Assembly (NCBI RefSeq): GCF_040126305.1
Contig: NZ_CP149511.1
Span: 682,001-746,000 of the forward strand
DNA from: Pararhizobium sp. A13
GTDB taxonomy: Bacteria > Pseudomonadota > Alphaproteobacteria > Rhizobiales > Rhizobiaceae
Length of the DNA: 64,000 bases
Reading direction: 5' to 3'
The translations under genes were made by a program, and so were the position numbers. Position 1 is the first letter of the stretch. Every line of letters begins with the position of its first letter. The notes under the pieces were generated by a model. That model did not search any database, was not told the origin of the DNA, and was given only the letters and a program-made list of their open reading frames with translations. Below are positions 42,888 through 51,726 of this stretch, in pieces.

Positions 42888-43673
42888 ATGACAACAGGAT
42901 TATTCGCACTTGCCGCCTGCGCCGAGATGCTGTGGCGCGATCGCCCGATAGAGTGGCGCGCCAGCCGGCTGAAAGACTTGGGCTTTGGAGTTGGCCTTTG
43001 GAATTGGCCGGATCATGATCTGGCAAAACTGGAAGCGACGGGTGCCACCTTTACCATCATGAATGGTTACCTGCGTGGCCGGCTGACGGATGATGAGGGC
43101 GCGGCGGAACTCTTGAGGACCGCGCGGGAAACGGCGCAGGTCGGCAAGCGCCTTGGTGTGCAGCGCCTCAATCTACACGGAACGGGTCTGGGGGATGGCG
43201 GCCTGCCCGTTCAGCCAATTGACGTCGTTACTGGCACGATGTGGTTGAAAGCGCGCGACACGCTTTGCCGAATTGTGGACCTGGCCGAAGACGAGGGCGT
43301 GACATTCACTCTGGAAAACCTGAATCTGCCAGTCGATCATCCGGGCGTGCCATTCGGCCGCGCAGAAGACACCTTGGCTCTCGTTTCGGCTGTGAACCAT
43401 CCGCGTCTGCGGCTCAATCTTGATCTCTATCACGCACAGATTGGCGAAGGGAATCTGATCGAGTTGTGCCGTAAGTCTCTGCCGTGGATTGGCGAAATTC
43501 AGGTCGCCGACGTCCCCGGACGGTGCGAACCCGGAACAGGTGAAGTGAACTGGCATGGCATCGCGAAAGCATTGAAGACGATGGGCTATTCCGGTCCGGT
43601 CGGCATGGAAGCCTTCGCCGCCGGCGACGCGGACGCCGCGCTCGAGGCCTTCCGCAACGCATTCACAGTTTGA
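42888..43673 (+). CDS. Sugar phosphate isomerase/epimerase (MocC/IolE-like)
   Basis: A 261-residue xylose-isomerase-like TIM-barrel protein. Metal-binding residues are in TFTLENLNLPVDHPG, RLNLDLYHAQIGEGNL and IGEIQVADVPGR. Close families include MocC of rhizopine catabolism, IolE dehydratases and hydroxypyruvate isomerase. The start overlaps nothing but is only 2 bases after the ferredoxin stop, so the operon is tight. It probably isomerises or dehydrates the oxidised ring product. Confidence 0.85.
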   Translation: MTTGLFALAACAEMLWRDRPIEWRASRLKDLGFGVGLWNWPDHDLAKLEATGATFTIMNGYLRGRLTDDEGAAELLRTARETAQVGKRLGVQRLNLHGTGLGDGGLPVQPIDVVTGTMWLKARDTLCRIVDLAEDEGVTFTLENLNLPVDHPGVPFGRAEDTLALVSAVNHPRLRLNLDLYHAQIGEGNLIELCRKSLPWIGEIQVADVPGRCEPGTGEVNWHGIAKALKTMGYSGPVGMEAFAAGDADAALEAFRNAFTV

Positions 43674-43684
43674 AAGGTAAGCCA

Positions 43685-44497
43685 ATGGGCCTCTATCACA
43701 CCCGTCCGACTGTCGCTGACATCCGTGCCATGAAGGCGCGGGGCCAGAAGATCTCCATGCTCTATGTCACGACGCTCGAAGAAGCCAAGGCGGCCGCCGC
43801 CGCCGGCATCGACATGCTTTCGATCGAAGGGCGTTTCTTCAGCGCAGAAATGCGTGAGGCTGCCGGAAATTGCTTCGTCCAGGTGGGGCTGCCCTTCGGA
43901 CCGTTCGGTAACCTCGCCACCGCCGAAGACTATCTGCGCGAGGCATTCCGCTTCATGGCGGTCGGCGCAGATTGTGTCTATTGCGCCGCCTCGCTCGATA
44001 TCCAGAAAGCGCTTTGCGACAACGCCGTTCCGGTGATCGCGCATGTCGGCTTGATCCCCTCGCAAGCCACCTGGACGGGCGGCTTCAAGGCGGTCGGCAA
44101 AACTGCCGAGAGCGCCAAGGCGGTATGGGATCACGTGAAGCGGCTAGAAGCGATCGGCTGCTTCGGCGCGGAACTGGAAGTCGTTCCTGATCGCGTCGGT
44201 GAGGTGATCTCGAAGAGCACGCCGATGATCATGCTCGGTATGGGCGCGGGAGCCGGAGCCGACGCACAATACCTCTTCGCTGAGGACGTGCTCGGCCATA
44301 CGACCGGCCACAAACCAAGGCACGCAAAGACCTATCGCAACTTCGCAGCCGAATTCGAGCGGCTGCAGCAGGAACGGGTGGCCGCCTTCAAGGAGTTCAT
44401 CTCGGACGTCGAGACAGGCGCCTATCCAGCTCCGCGGCATGCCGTGCCTATAACAGACGCTGAGTTCACGCGCTTCCGGGCCAGCATCGAGGCTTAA
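43685..44497 (+). CDS. Divergent PanB-like ketopantoate hydroxymethyltransferase family protein
   Basis: A 270-residue TIM-barrel protein related to PanB, which transfers a hydroxymethyl group from 5,10-methylene-THF. The PanB-like blocks AHVGLIPSQATWTGGFKAVG and IMLGMGAGAGADAQYLFAED are present, along with the active-site Glu in FGAELEVVPDRV. However, the usual LVGDSLG metal-binding loop is DMLSIEGRFF and the VDMPF loop is VGLPFGP, so both metal aspartates are changed. It is unlikely to be the housekeeping PanB. In this operon it could use or release a one-carbon group on THF. Confidence 0.78.
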   Translation: MGLYHTRPTVADIRAMKARGQKISMLYVTTLEEAKAAAAAGIDMLSIEGRFFSAEMREAAGNCFVQVGLPFGPFGNLATAEDYLREAFRFMAVGADCVYCAASLDIQKALCDNAVPVIAHVGLIPSQATWTGGFKAVGKTAESAKAVWDHVKRLEAIGCFGAELEVVPDRVGEVISKSTPMIMLGMGAGAGADAQYLFAEDVLGHTTGHKPRHAKTYRNFAAEFERLQQERVAAFKEFISDVETGAYPAPRHAVPITDAEFTRFRASIEA

Positions 44498-44564
44498 CGG
44501 CCACCAACATTATCGAAATCAGGAAGAACAAGCGGCCTTCGACCGCTCATTGAAAGGAATTGAA

Positions 44565-45560
44565 ATGCTCAAAGTTGGCCTCCTTGGCGCCGGCCGCATC
44601 GGCAACGTGCACGCAAAGGCAATCTCCTCGCATCCCGGCAGCAAGTTGGTTGCAGTCTCGGATGTCAACATGGACGCGGCGCGAAAGCTCGCAGGTCAAT
44701 ATGGGGCCGAGGCGAAAGCCACGGACGACATCATCAACGACCCGTCGATCGACGCTGTGCTCGTTGCCACGTCCACCGATACCCATTCTGACCTGATCGA
44801 AGCTGCGACAGCCGCCGGTAAGGCTGTGCTCTGCGAAAAGCCGGTCGACCTGAGCCTCGAGCGGGCACGCGCCTGCCAAAAGGTGGCAGCGAAAAACGGG
44901 CGTCCGGTCATGATCGGCTTCAACCGTCGCTTCGATCCTAATTTCGCGGCGCTCAAGGCTGCTGTCGATCGCGGCGAGATCGGAAAGACCGAGTTGTTGT
45001 CTGTGACGTCGTTCGATCCCGCGCCGCCGCCGGTTTCCTACGTCAAGGTGTCGGGCGGCTTGTTCCGCGACATGATGATCCACGACTTCGACATGGCGTG
45101 CTGGCTGATGGGCGGTTTGCCGGAGACGGTAACGGCAGTTGGAAGCTCGATTGTTGATCCAGAGATCGGTGCGGCCGGCGACGTGGATACCGCGGTGGTG
45201 ACGCTGCATTTTGCGGACGGTCGGATCGCGGTCATCAAGAACAGCCGTCGCGCGGTCTATGGCTATGACCAGCGCGTTGAGCTGCTTGGCTCGGAGGGGC
45301 TTCTCTCGGCGGGCAACGTCCTTGAAAACACAGTTTCGAAGGCGACGAAGGACGGTGTCGCTTCCGCAAAGCCAGAGTTCTTTTTCCTGGAACGCTACAT
45401 GCGCGCCTACTCTGCAGAGTGGGCAGCATTTGTGGACGCTGTCAACGCGGGATCGGCGCTGCCCGTCACGCTCGACGATGGCGTCAACGCGCTCGCCGTC
45501 GCGGAAGCTGCTACACGCTCGGCCAAGTCTGGTCAGAGTGTGAGTTTGGCAAGCATTTAA
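44565..45560 (+). CDS. Gfo/Idh/MocA family dehydrogenase (MocA/IolG-like)
   Basis: A 331-residue NAD-dependent dehydrogenase. The Rossmann motif is VGLLGAGRIGNVHAKAI; the active-site block is LCEKPVDLSLERARAC, and GGLFRDMMIHDFDMACWLMG carries the catalytic Lys/Asp/His set. Relatives oxidise myo-inositol, scyllo-inosamine and rhizopine (MocA). The start at 44565 follows AAAGGAA. It completes the moc-like set and likely catalyses ring oxidation after demethylation. Confidence 0.9.
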   Translation: MLKVGLLGAGRIGNVHAKAISSHPGSKLVAVSDVNMDAARKLAGQYGAEAKATDDIINDPSIDAVLVATSTDTHSDLIEAATAAGKAVLCEKPVDLSLERARACQKVAAKNGRPVMIGFNRRFDPNFAALKAAVDRGEIGKTELLSVTSFDPAPPPVSYVKVSGGLFRDMMIHDFDMACWLMGGLPETVTAVGSSIVDPEIGAAGDVDTAVVTLHFADGRIAVIKNSRRAVYGYDQRVELLGSEGLLSAGNVLENTVSKATKDGVASAKPEFFFLERYMRAYSAEWAAFVDAVNAGSALPVTLDDGVNALAVAEAATRSAKSGQSVSLASI

Positions 45561-45630
45561 AGCGCTGAGATTGGTTGATCGCGGATCATCAATCGCAAAC
45601 GGAAGTGGCTCTTGGCAGAGGAGACATACA

Positions 45631-45921
45631 ATGGCGTTCACGCCTGGCACCTTACCGCCGAAGTCGATTCCGGAGCTCAAATCCTTGATCGTTTCCGGGA
45701 AGATCATACTTCCCGGAAAACCGGCTGTTCTGGCGAAGGCGATGCTGGAGCGGCCGGACTGCGCCGCTTTCGAAAGCGCCGGCTCTGTTGCGAGTAGATG
45801 TGGTGTGTCTCAGTCAACCGCGTACAGGTTGACGCGTCTATTAGGGTTTCGATCGTTCCGGGACCTACGGGCCTTGTTTCAAGACGAACTGCGTCGCCGG
45901 GCCATTGTTCCTCACACTTAA
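45631..45921 (+). CDS. MurR/RpiR-type regulator, helix-turn-helix domain only
   Basis: A 96-residue protein covering the RpiR N-terminal domain (SVASRCGVSQSTAYRLTRLL, then FRSFRDLRALFQDELRRR). The SIS sugar-binding domain that normally follows is absent. A GAGGAGA motif and spacing from mocA suggest genuine translation. It may be a truncated regulator or a minimal DNA-binding protein acting on the cluster; the sequence after the stop shows no SIS frame. Confidence 0.65.
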   Translation: MAFTPGTLPPKSIPELKSLIVSGKIILPGKPAVLAKAMLERPDCAAFESAGSVASRCGVSQSTAYRLTRLLGFRSFRDLRALFQDELRRRAIVPHT

Positions 45922-45996
45922 AAAGTGGGAGATCATGTCCGCCGATTTATGGGACCACGACATCTTCACCGGTTGGGCGAGGATTTCCAGCGCTAC

Positions 45997-46437
45997 TTAC
46001 CGTATCACCGGCTCGCCATGAAAGCGGCGCTTGGATGGTTTCGACACGCCGAGGCCGACTTCCATCATTAGGCGCGGTGTTTGCTTTGCCAATGTTCCCA
46101 TGTGGAAGCCGAAAGGGTCCTCAACGAAACCGGAGCCGGCCTTTCCGGTCAGAGTGACGGCGCTGTCTTCGCCATAGAACCCGAGCACTTCTTTCGCTGG
46201 GTGGCCGACGAGCAGCGTCAGCTGATGCTTCATAAGCCTGCGGTTGTGGCTGCCGCGCACATAGACATGCGGACCGGCATCTCCATCGACGTCGGACAGA
46301 TAGAAGAAGAATTTCAGCATCCGCCAATCGTCGAGGTCGAAATGGAACTTGAACGAGACTCCCTTAAAATACGTAGCGGAATGCATCAATTTCTCGCTGT
46401 GAAAGCTTCTCGACGATCTGGCGTTCCTCAACGCCAT
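45997..46437 (-). pseudogene. Phytanoyl-CoA dioxygenase-like protein, N-terminally truncated
   Basis: From about 46390 the frame reads FKGVSFKFHFDLDDWRMLKF, FFYLSDVDGDAGPHVYVRGS and later DPFGFHMGT, matching the HxD iron-binding core (HFD) and the distal His of PhyH-like 2OG/Fe(II) oxygenases. It lacks about 100 N-terminal residues; the upstream portion overlaps the end of the sulfotransferase in another frame. No start or RBS is convincing. It looks like the surviving C-terminal half of a gene cut at the sulfotransferase junction. Confidence 0.6.
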
Positions 46438-47155
46438 AGAAATCCCTATACGTCAGTGATCGTCCCCGTTTCGCATGTGGGAAAGCGTTCTCGTTAAAGG
46501 GGATATTGATCGCGTTGCATATCTGCCTCATGTCCTCCAGGAGGTTTTCGAATCTCCCGACGTAATCGACAGAAAGCTGGCCGTCGATCGAATACATTTC
46601 GAACGCATCCGCAATGAGATTGTCATCTTGCGTGAGATGCCAAAGAAAATCCTTGAAACCTCGTGGAGCCTTCCCCGCCTTTTCTCGGTTGCCCTCGTGC
46701 CACCTCCAGTATGAAACCATCCTGGAGAACGGATTGCGAACGAAGCAGAACTTAAAATGCTGCTCCCATGCCCCAGGATCGAAGGCCTTTATGCGTGTTG
46801 CGCCAGCGTGAGCCGGCTGCACTCCGAGAGTAGCTCTGTATTTCTTTTTTTGCGAAAAGCTGAGCGCCTCTATCCGGTCGGAAGCTCTTGTAAGGGACGA
46901 CAGGGTTGAAACGATGCGGGATGGTCCAAACACATCTCTGTAAAATCGGCTGTTCGGTCTGATCCCTGCATCCACGCATTCCTGCCAAGTGCCAATTTGT
47001 AGATCATTCTGACCCAGATACGGGGCTAGAAATAAAGCTACCGAACTGCCTCCGGTTTTTGGTACGTGGACAAATGTAAATTTTTTCGAGTAGTTTATTA
47101 TCAATCTACGCCGTCCATAAGTATGCATCTGTGTTGATAATTTGTGTAATATCAT
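46364..47155 (-). CDS. Sulfotransferase family protein
   Basis: A 263-residue sulfotransferase (Sulfotransfer_2 type). The PAPS 5'-phosphosulfate loop is FVHVPKTGGSSV and the 3'-phosphate motif is FCFVRNPFSRMVSYWRWHEG. It would move sulfate from PAPS to a carbohydrate. GC content is lower than neighbouring genes (AT-rich start at 47040-47155), suggesting transfer. The APS kinase gene 480 bases upstream in the same direction can supply PAPS, so the pair may sulfate an exopolysaccharide, LPS or a Nod-factor-like molecule. Confidence 0.8.
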   Translation of the reverse strand: MILHKLSTQMHTYGRRRLIINYSKKFTFVHVPKTGGSSVALFLAPYLGQNDLQIGTWQECVDAGIRPNSRFYRDVFGPSRIVSTLSSLTRASDRIEALSFSQKKKYRATLGVQPAHAGATRIKAFDPGAWEQHFKFCFVRNPFSRMVSYWRWHEGNREKAGKAPRGFKDFLWHLTQDDNLIADAFEMYSIDGQLSVDYVGRFENLLEDMRQICNAINIPFNENAFPHAKRGRSLTYRDFYGVEERQIVEKLSQREIDAFRYVF

Positions 47156-47631
47156 CAGATATTGTCTTGTGTTTTTCGTGGTGTTGCTTTCATGTTTCCA
47201 ATTGTGATGATTTGTAACTTATGAAACGCTGAAATGTCGAATATTCGAGAAAATGCAAATGCCGATAGCCGGGTATTTTCGGTTGAGCACCAGCTCGACC
47301 GTGATCGGCGCCCTTGCGTCGCATCCGGAGAAGCGCAGCCTCTGTTTTGTGCGCTGGACACGTGCAACCCATCAAAGGGCCAGCCACCAGCGTGGCGAGC
47401 CTTCCAACACTCTCGATCTCGCTGCGAGCCCAAACCGGAGTAAACGTCTTGCGCCGCGTTAAGGAGGAGAGCACGGTCGGCCATTGCGATCAGTTGGGCG
47501 GACTTTGATGTGGACGGTTGGATGGTTGCGACGCCAAGGCTGGCAGAAACACTCGTTGGACAGCCGGAAAGGTCCCCGAGTTCTGTGTCGGCTAGCCGTG
47601 CGAATTCGTTCGGCGACCGTGCTGCTGTTAT
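47156..47631. other. Intergenic stretch with possible decayed coding sequence
   Basis: Several frames of about 65-110 codons overlap on both strands. One minus-strand frame (DARAPITVELVLNRKYPAIG) resembles the C-terminal carbohydrate-binding part of Wzt-type ABC proteins, but the match is short and the frame is broken upstream. I do not call a gene here. Confidence 0.3.
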
Positions 47632-48420
47632 TCAAATCATCCCAGATAAATTCTCAATTTCTAGGCGACTTTCCATAAAGGCCCGTATCTCAGCGGCCAA
47701 GCAAGCTGCATTTTTCCCCATGGTACGAAGGTGAAGCTCGGGATGTTCTGGCGCTTCATATGGCGAGTCTATGCCAGTGAAATTGCGAATTTGGCCAGCC
47801 TTGGCTTTCCGGTAGAGACCCTTGGTATCACGGCGGGCGCATTCTTCGATTGGTGTATCGACGAAGACTTCTATGAATTCGCCTGGCTCCATCATTTCGC
47901 GTGCCAATTGCCGTTCAGCGCGGAATGGCGAAATTAGGGAAACAAGCACAATCAAGCCAGCATCCACCATCAAATTGGCTACCTCCGCCACGCGGCGGAT
48001 ATTTTCTACTCTATCCTCGGACGTAAATCCGAGGTCCTTATTTAATCCGTGGCGCAGATTGTCCCCATCCAGTAGGTAGCTGTGCTTGCCATCGGTGTGC
48101 AGCATCTTTTCCAAGCAGTTGGCGATGGTCGATTTTCCCGAACCCGAAAGGCCCGTGAACCAAATTATTGCAGGGCGCTGATGCTTGAGATCGGCTCGTG
48201 CTGCTCGGTTTACCCCCAGTGCTTGCCGATGGATATTTTGTGCATGACGGAGTGGATGATCAATCACACCTGCTCCAAGTATCGTGAGGAAAGCGTCCAA
48301 TGAGCGCGGATTTTCCATCACCGACGGCCCCGCAGGTGAGGCACCGCGCCAAGGGCATGTCTGCTGGTCCGTGCGAGGTTCGGATGTCTTCTGAAGGTTG
48401 CTCGTGGTTGGGTCGGTCAC
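47632..48420 (-). CDS. cysC: Adenylyl-sulfate (APS) kinase with a NodQ/CysN-type N-terminal linker
   Basis: A 262-residue protein whose C-terminal 180 residues are a complete APS kinase: P-loop [32 protein letters not shown], and [19 protein letters not shown]. Residues 45-70 ([21 protein letters not shown]) match the end of the GTPase part of the fused NodQ/CysNC enzymes, so the gene is probably a truncated fusion retaining only the kinase. It phosphorylates APS to PAPS. The start is uncertain (48420 or 48318). Confidence 0.82.
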   Translation of the reverse strand: MTDPTTSNLQKTSEPRTDQQTCPWRGASPAGPSVMENPRSLDAFLTILGAGVIDHPLRHAQNIHRQALGVNRAARADLKHQRPAIIWFTGLSGSGKSTIANCLEKMLHTDGKHSYLLDGDNLRHGLNKDLGFTSEDRVENIRRVAEVANLMVDAGLIVLVSLISPFRAERQLAREMMEPGEFIEVFVDTPIEECARRDTKGLYRKAKAGQIRNFTGIDSPYEAPEHPELHLRTMGKNAACLAAEIRAFMESRLEIENLSGMI

Positions 48421-48452
48421 GAAAGTATCCCTTGTTATCCATTCCTTATGAC

Positions 48453-49022
48453 TTACTCATCCTTGTCGATTATTCGCGCTGGCCCCACGAGGGCAGCCAT
48501 TTGCGACCGGGCCTGGTACTCGATCTTGAGCCGGCGGCGGAAGATCGCCTCCGACGCGATCACCACGCTTGAGGTTATTGTGGCTATGGCTAGGCTTAGA
48601 GCTTGAGCCTTCTCAGCCTGCACAATGAACCGGTCGACGAGACTCTCGGCGGAAAATGGCGGCTGCGTGGCGTCATCCGGTGTTTGAGGCGGCCCGTCGG
48701 GTTCTGTACGTCGCTCCCGGCGTTCACGGCCGACCTGCGGGTGATCGAATAAATCAATCAGTGCCGTCATATAGGCCTGCCATGCGCCGAACTGCTCGGT
48801 TCCCGCCCACTTGTCACGATGATCCTGCCGAATTGGCAAATCGCTTTCCTTCCCAGGCCCGGCGATACGCAATGACGTTCCATCGCCATTCTTGCCTTCG
48901 TCGGTCACCGTCGCCTCGTGCTGTGACATGGTTGCGTCGAGGGCGCGCGCGAAGGATGCGTTGGCCATCGGTGTCAGCGTGCTCGTCGACAGAAGCCCCA
49001 TGATCATGAGGATGGGTCTCAT
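48453..49022 (-). CDS. Hypothetical exported protein
   Basis: A 189-residue protein with an N-terminal signal ([20 protein letters not shown]), an acidic/polar central region ([17 protein letters not shown]) and a C-terminal hydrophobic helix ([18 protein letters not shown]) that may be a membrane anchor. No family is recognised. GGAAGG precedes the ATG. It is just upstream of the APS kinase in the same direction. Confidence 0.6.
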   Translation of the reverse strand: MRPILMIMGLLSTSTLTPMANASFARALDATMSQHEATVTDEGKNGDGTSLRIAGPGKESDLPIRQDHRDKWAGTEQFGAWQAYMTALIDLFDHPQVGRERRERRTEPDGPPQTPDDATQPPFSAESLVDRFIVQAEKAQALSLAIATITSSVVIASEAIFRRRLKIEYQARSQMAALVGPARIIDKDE

Positions 49023-49319
49023 CGAAATACCTTCCATGGCGCTTGACGCTCATGTTTAGGTAGAGGACGCTCTTGTCTCGGGTTCGTCTGTTCGAAGCGT
49101 TGCATTTCTAGAAAGAAAGCAAATTGTAAGCGAATGTTTCTAATCGCCGGATGGCAACGTTTCGTTGCAACATCCCGCCGCCCCGGTGGCGTGAGACCCA
49201 TTCCATCTTCGATCAAAGGGCGGCGGCCCGTCCTGCTGGAGGAGATGCTGCCACGGCGCCGTGGAAAGCTTTCTCGGCCACCGTCTTTCAACCCGTCAAC
49301 GTGATGAGCCCGTCATTTG

Positions 49320-50093
49320 TCATTTCATTGGCGTGTCCGTCCTGGCGCCCAGGAGATGAATGAGTTCCATCGGGAAGGGGAATATGATCGTTGAGGTCTT
49401 TTCTCCGGCAATGACGTTCAACGCGCTTAAGTAGCGTAACTGCATGGCTAGGGGTTGCCGGGCCAGGATTTCGGCCGCTTCCACCAGCTTCGCCGCGGCT
49501 TGCTGCTCGCCCTCGGCATTTATGATTTTCGCGCGCCGCTCGCGTTCGGCCTCCGCCTGGCGGGCGATCGCACGGATCATGGACTCGTTGATGTCGACAT
49601 GTTTGATCTCGACGTTGGCGACTTTGATACCCCACGCGTCAGTTTGGATGTCGAGCATTTTCTGTATGTCTTCGTTGAGCCGGTCACGTTCCGCGAGCAT
49701 CTCGTCGAGATCGTGCTTGCCGAGCACCGAGCGCAACGTCGTTTGGGCAAGCTGGCTCGTGGCAGCCATGAAGTCCTCAACCTGAATCGTCGACTTTTCG
49801 GGATCTATCACCCTGAAATAGATCACCGCGCTGACCCGAACCGAGACATTGTCATGAGAAATGACGTCCTGGCTGGGTACATCGAGAACGCGCGTCCGCA
49901 AATCGACCCGCACCATTTGCTGCACGTAGGGAACGAGCAGGATCAATCCGGGTCCCTTCACACCGGTGAACCGGCCAAGTGTGAAAACAACTGCGCGCTC
50001 ATACTCGCGCAGGATCTTGATCGCGCTCGCGATGACAACCAGCAATAGGATGATCGCGGCGAAGTAGAAGACAAAATCTCCAACCATGGTCAT
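49320..50093 (-). CDS. Slipin family SPFH/band-7 protein
   Basis: A 257-residue stomatin-like protein: one N-terminal hydrophobic anchor (VFYFAAIILLLVVIASAIKI), then the SPFH domain (LREYERAVVFTLGRFTGVKG) and a coiled coil (RQAEAERERRAKIINAEGEQ). It is expected to form membrane microdomains and to work with the NfeD-type protease encoded just upstream; the two genes overlap by 4 bases. This pairing is conserved across bacteria and archaea. Confidence 0.9.
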   Translation of the reverse strand: MTMVGDFVFYFAAIILLLVVIASAIKILREYERAVVFTLGRFTGVKGPGLILLVPYVQQMVRVDLRTRVLDVPSQDVISHDNVSVRVSAVIYFRVIDPEKSTIQVEDFMAATSQLAQTTLRSVLGKHDLDEMLAERDRLNEDIQKMLDIQTDAWGIKVANVEIKHVDINESMIRAIARQAEAERERRAKIINAEGEQQAAAKLVEAAEILARQPLAMQLRYLSALNVIAGEKTSTIIFPFPMELIHLLGARTDTPMK

Positions 50094-51508
50094 GTGCTTT
50101 TCTCCCTGCCTTCCAGCGACAGCTGATCTCTGCGCGGTTTGCGGGCAACCTCAAGCGTTAGTCCCTCTCGAGCGATGACCGTGACATCCTCTCCGGCTGT
50201 GAGCCGTTCGGCGGAGACGGCGCTCCAGCGCTCTCCATGGGCGACGATGTAGCCGGAGGTGTCCGTCCAATCGGAAACTTTGCCGGAAATGCCGATCATC
50301 TGCTCCGCACCCGTCACGACGGTGTGTCGGCGCGCAGTGAACGCGAGGCGAGCGACAATGAGGCTGAAAGCGAGACCGGAAATGCCGATGCCGACCAGGA
50401 CTCGCCAACTCACTTCCAAATCCGGCACATCCGTATCGAAGAGAATTGTTGCGCCGAGAACGAGCGCGATCGCACCACCGACGCCCAGGACGCCGAACGT
50501 CGGCGAATGCGCTTCCGAAACGAAAAGAGCAACCGCAAGGATGATGAGGCCGACACCTGCGTAGCTTACGGGCAGCATGGCCAAAGCGTAAAGACCGAGT
50601 AAAAGACTGATGCCTCCAACTGTTCCGGGGATCACGGCCCCGGGCGTAAGAAACTCGAAGATCAGGCCGTAGATACCAATGATCATCAGGATGAGTGCGA
50701 CGTTCGGATCGGCAATGACCGAGAGCAGGCGGGTCCTCCAGTCAGGCTCGATGCTTTGGACGGTGAGCCCGGTTGTATCGAGCCGTATGTCCGTCTCTCG
50801 GACGCGTACAGTACGGCCATTGGCTTGCGCCAATAGATCATCAACAGTGGTTGCGGTGAAATCGATGACCTTTTCACGTTCGGCGGCGATCGATGAAAGG
50901 CTTGCAGCATCGCGCACGGCTCGTTCTGCCCAGTCGGCATTGCGATTGCGAAGCTCAGCCAGCCCCCGAAGGTAAGCAGCTGCGTCGTTCACTGCCTTGG
51001 CTTCCGTGGCGTTGCGCGGCGGTTGTTCCTTGTTGTCGCGGTTGTCGTGATCGTCGAACCCGCTCCCACCGAGGGCAATGGGCGTTGCCGCACCCAAATT
51101 GGTGCCTGGCGCCATGGCAGCTATATGGCTGGCATATAAAATGTAAGTCCCGGCGCTGGCCGCGCGGGCACCACTCGGGGCCACGAAACTCGCGACAGGC
51201 ACGGACGAGGCAAGGATTGCGCGAATGATTTCCCGCATTGACGTGTCGAGGCCGCCGGGTGTGTCCATTTGCAAAACGACCAGTGTCACTTGGCGTTCGT
51301 TGGCAAGCTCAAGGCCGCGTTTCACATAGTCGGCTGACGCCGGGCTGACGGCGCCATTCAATCGCAGTAGCAGCGCGACGCGCTCCGACCCCGCTGTCGG
51401 CGCGACGGAAAACAGGAATGCCGAACTAAAGATGAGTGCGAGAGCGAAGATTCGGATTGCTTGTTGGCAAAACCTCCGGGGTCGCACCGTCACCCGATAA
51501 TTATTCAT
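50090..51508 (-). CDS. NfeD family membrane serine protease
   Basis: A 472-residue protein: signal or anchor (FALALIFSSAFLFSVAP), a ClpP-class serine protease domain (LVVLQMDTPGGLDTSMREII; catalytic Ser in PSGARAASAGTYIL), four to five membrane helices and a C-terminal OB-fold NfeD domain (VVTGAEQMIGISGKVSDWTD). NfeD was named for nodulation-formation efficiency in Sinorhizobium, but long NfeD proteases are widespread partners of slipins. The start at 51508 is the first that yields a normal signal. Confidence 0.87.
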   Translation of the reverse strand: MNNYRVTVRPRRFCQQAIRIFALALIFSSAFLFSVAPTAGSERVALLLRLNGAVSPASADYVKRGLELANERQVTLVVLQMDTPGGLDTSMREIIRAILASSVPVASFVAPSGARAASAGTYILYASHIAAMAPGTNLGAATPIALGGSGFDDHDNRDNKEQPPRNATEAKAVNDAAAYLRGLAELRNRNADWAERAVRDAASLSSIAAEREKVIDFTATTVDDLLAQANGRTVRVRETDIRLDTTGLTVQSIEPDWRTRLLSVIADPNVALILMIIGIYGLIFEFLTPGAVIPGTVGGISLLLGLYALAMLPVSYAGVGLIILAVALFVSEAHSPTFGVLGVGGAIALVLGATILFDTDVPDLEVSWRVLVGIGISGLAFSLIVARLAFTARRHTVVTGAEQMIGISGKVSDWTDTSGYIVAHGERWSAVSAERLTAGEDVTVIAREGLTLEVARKPRRDQLSLEGREKST

Positions 51509-51726
51509 AGTTTCAAATATACGCCAGAATCGCCAAAAGATAAGGCAAGAAGCTTCTTCGCCGGGCTTGTCACGTTGTTTGAGATGGATAGAAAGACAGT
51601 GGCAGCACTCCGCCATGGCGGTGATATCCGATGGAAAGCGATGGTTCCTGTGGCTGACGGAGGGTGTGTTCATGCCAGAGCGGCTAAGCAAAGAAACAAC
51701 GTGACAAGGCCCAGGCGGGTACATCC

